Assembly: GCF_000024785.1 (NCBI RefSeq)
Contig: NC_013441.1
Location: 5,084,001-5,148,000, forward strand
Length of the DNA stretch: 64,000 bases
Direction of reading: 5' to 3'
DNA from: Gordonia bronchialis DSM 43247
GTDB lineage: Bacteria; Actinomycetota; Actinomycetes; Mycobacteriales; Mycobacteriaceae
Made by a program: the position numbers and the translations under genes. Numbering within the stretch: position 1 is the stretch's first letter; each line of letters begins with the position of its first letter. Of this stretch, positions 63,946 through 64,000 are shown one piece after another. The notes beneath the pieces are model-generated. The model saw only the letters and a program-made list of their open reading frames with translations. It had not been told where the DNA came from and did not search any database.

Positions 63946-64000
63946 TCATTGCCCGCGGAGATATGCGACGACGTTGTCGCGATAGTCGAGAAAGCCCTTG
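63946..64000 (-). CDS. C-terminal end of an unidentified protein (partial)
   Basis: The last 17 codons, KGFLDYRDNVVAYLRGQ, end in TGA at 63946-63948. The composition is protein-like, but no family can be assigned from this length. It lies 61 bases before amt on the same strand. Confidence 0.5.
   Translation of the reverse strand, partial: KGFLDYRDNVVAYLRGQ

Overview
The window is GC-rich DNA with densely packed genes, frequent GTG starts and ATGA/GTGA stop-start overlaps. Together with a Tat-exported cholesterol oxidase and an F420-type monooxygenase relative, this points to a mycolic-acid actinobacterium of the Gordonia/Rhodococcus kind. Gordonia is my best guess, by inference only. No rRNA, tRNA or CRISPR array was found.

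Region 1 (1-24.4 kb) is a Ter stress-response island interrupted by an IS630 element and flanked by an aconitase gene. It holds a partial TerD, a DUF475/TerC-like membrane protein and a proline/glutamine-tailed TerD-fold protein. It has an Hsp70-like ATPase with its own GrpE-like partner and a large FN3-tailed companion, plus three consecutive AIM24 genes. A six-gene overlapping operon follows: coiled coil, CitE-like lyase, PRTase-TRSP, PRTase-PELOTA, HAD phosphatase and a double TerD. An exonuclease-BRCT-BRCT-TerD fusion completes it. Two divergent regulators (receiver-HTH and LuxR-like) close the island. The parts suggest phosphoribosyl-metabolite synthesis, protein remodelling and DNA processing tied together by calcium-binding TerD domains. 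That linkage is inference; comparative genomics has proposed similar Ter networks, but the dedicated Hsp70 set plus the AIM24 triplet is unusual.

Region 2 (24.5-35.5 kb) carries an SRPBCC protein, a TetR regulator, cholesterol oxidase and an acyl-CoA synthetase. It then enters a patch of gene remains: a synthetase start joined to an acyl-CoA dehydrogenase start, an HpaB-type hydroxylase with an amber codon, and a GyrB N-terminal stub joined to an ABC-ATPase tail. Formylglycine-generating enzyme, GNAT, DUF429 and TrpB2-like genes follow.

Region 3 (35.5-52.7 kb) begins with an IS1380 element bounded by TTAG duplications. Next come a CitA/CitB-like two-component system with a CitMHS citrate transporter, dinB with an apparent SOS box, small metabolic genes, a C-S lyase, a TPM-domain membrane protein, PhoX, and a MarR-MFS pair with a clear operator. 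A 34-nt dispersed intergenic repeat appears three times.

Region 4 (52.7-64 kb) opens with a decayed regulator-hydrolase-MFS cluster. A glutamine synthetase III/glutamate-synthase-like operon (glnT-glxB-glxC-glxD-FAD oxidoreductase) then runs to an XRE-cupin regulator, with an ammonium transporter upstream. Several single-base lesions recur across the window, so some pseudogenes may be sequence errors.
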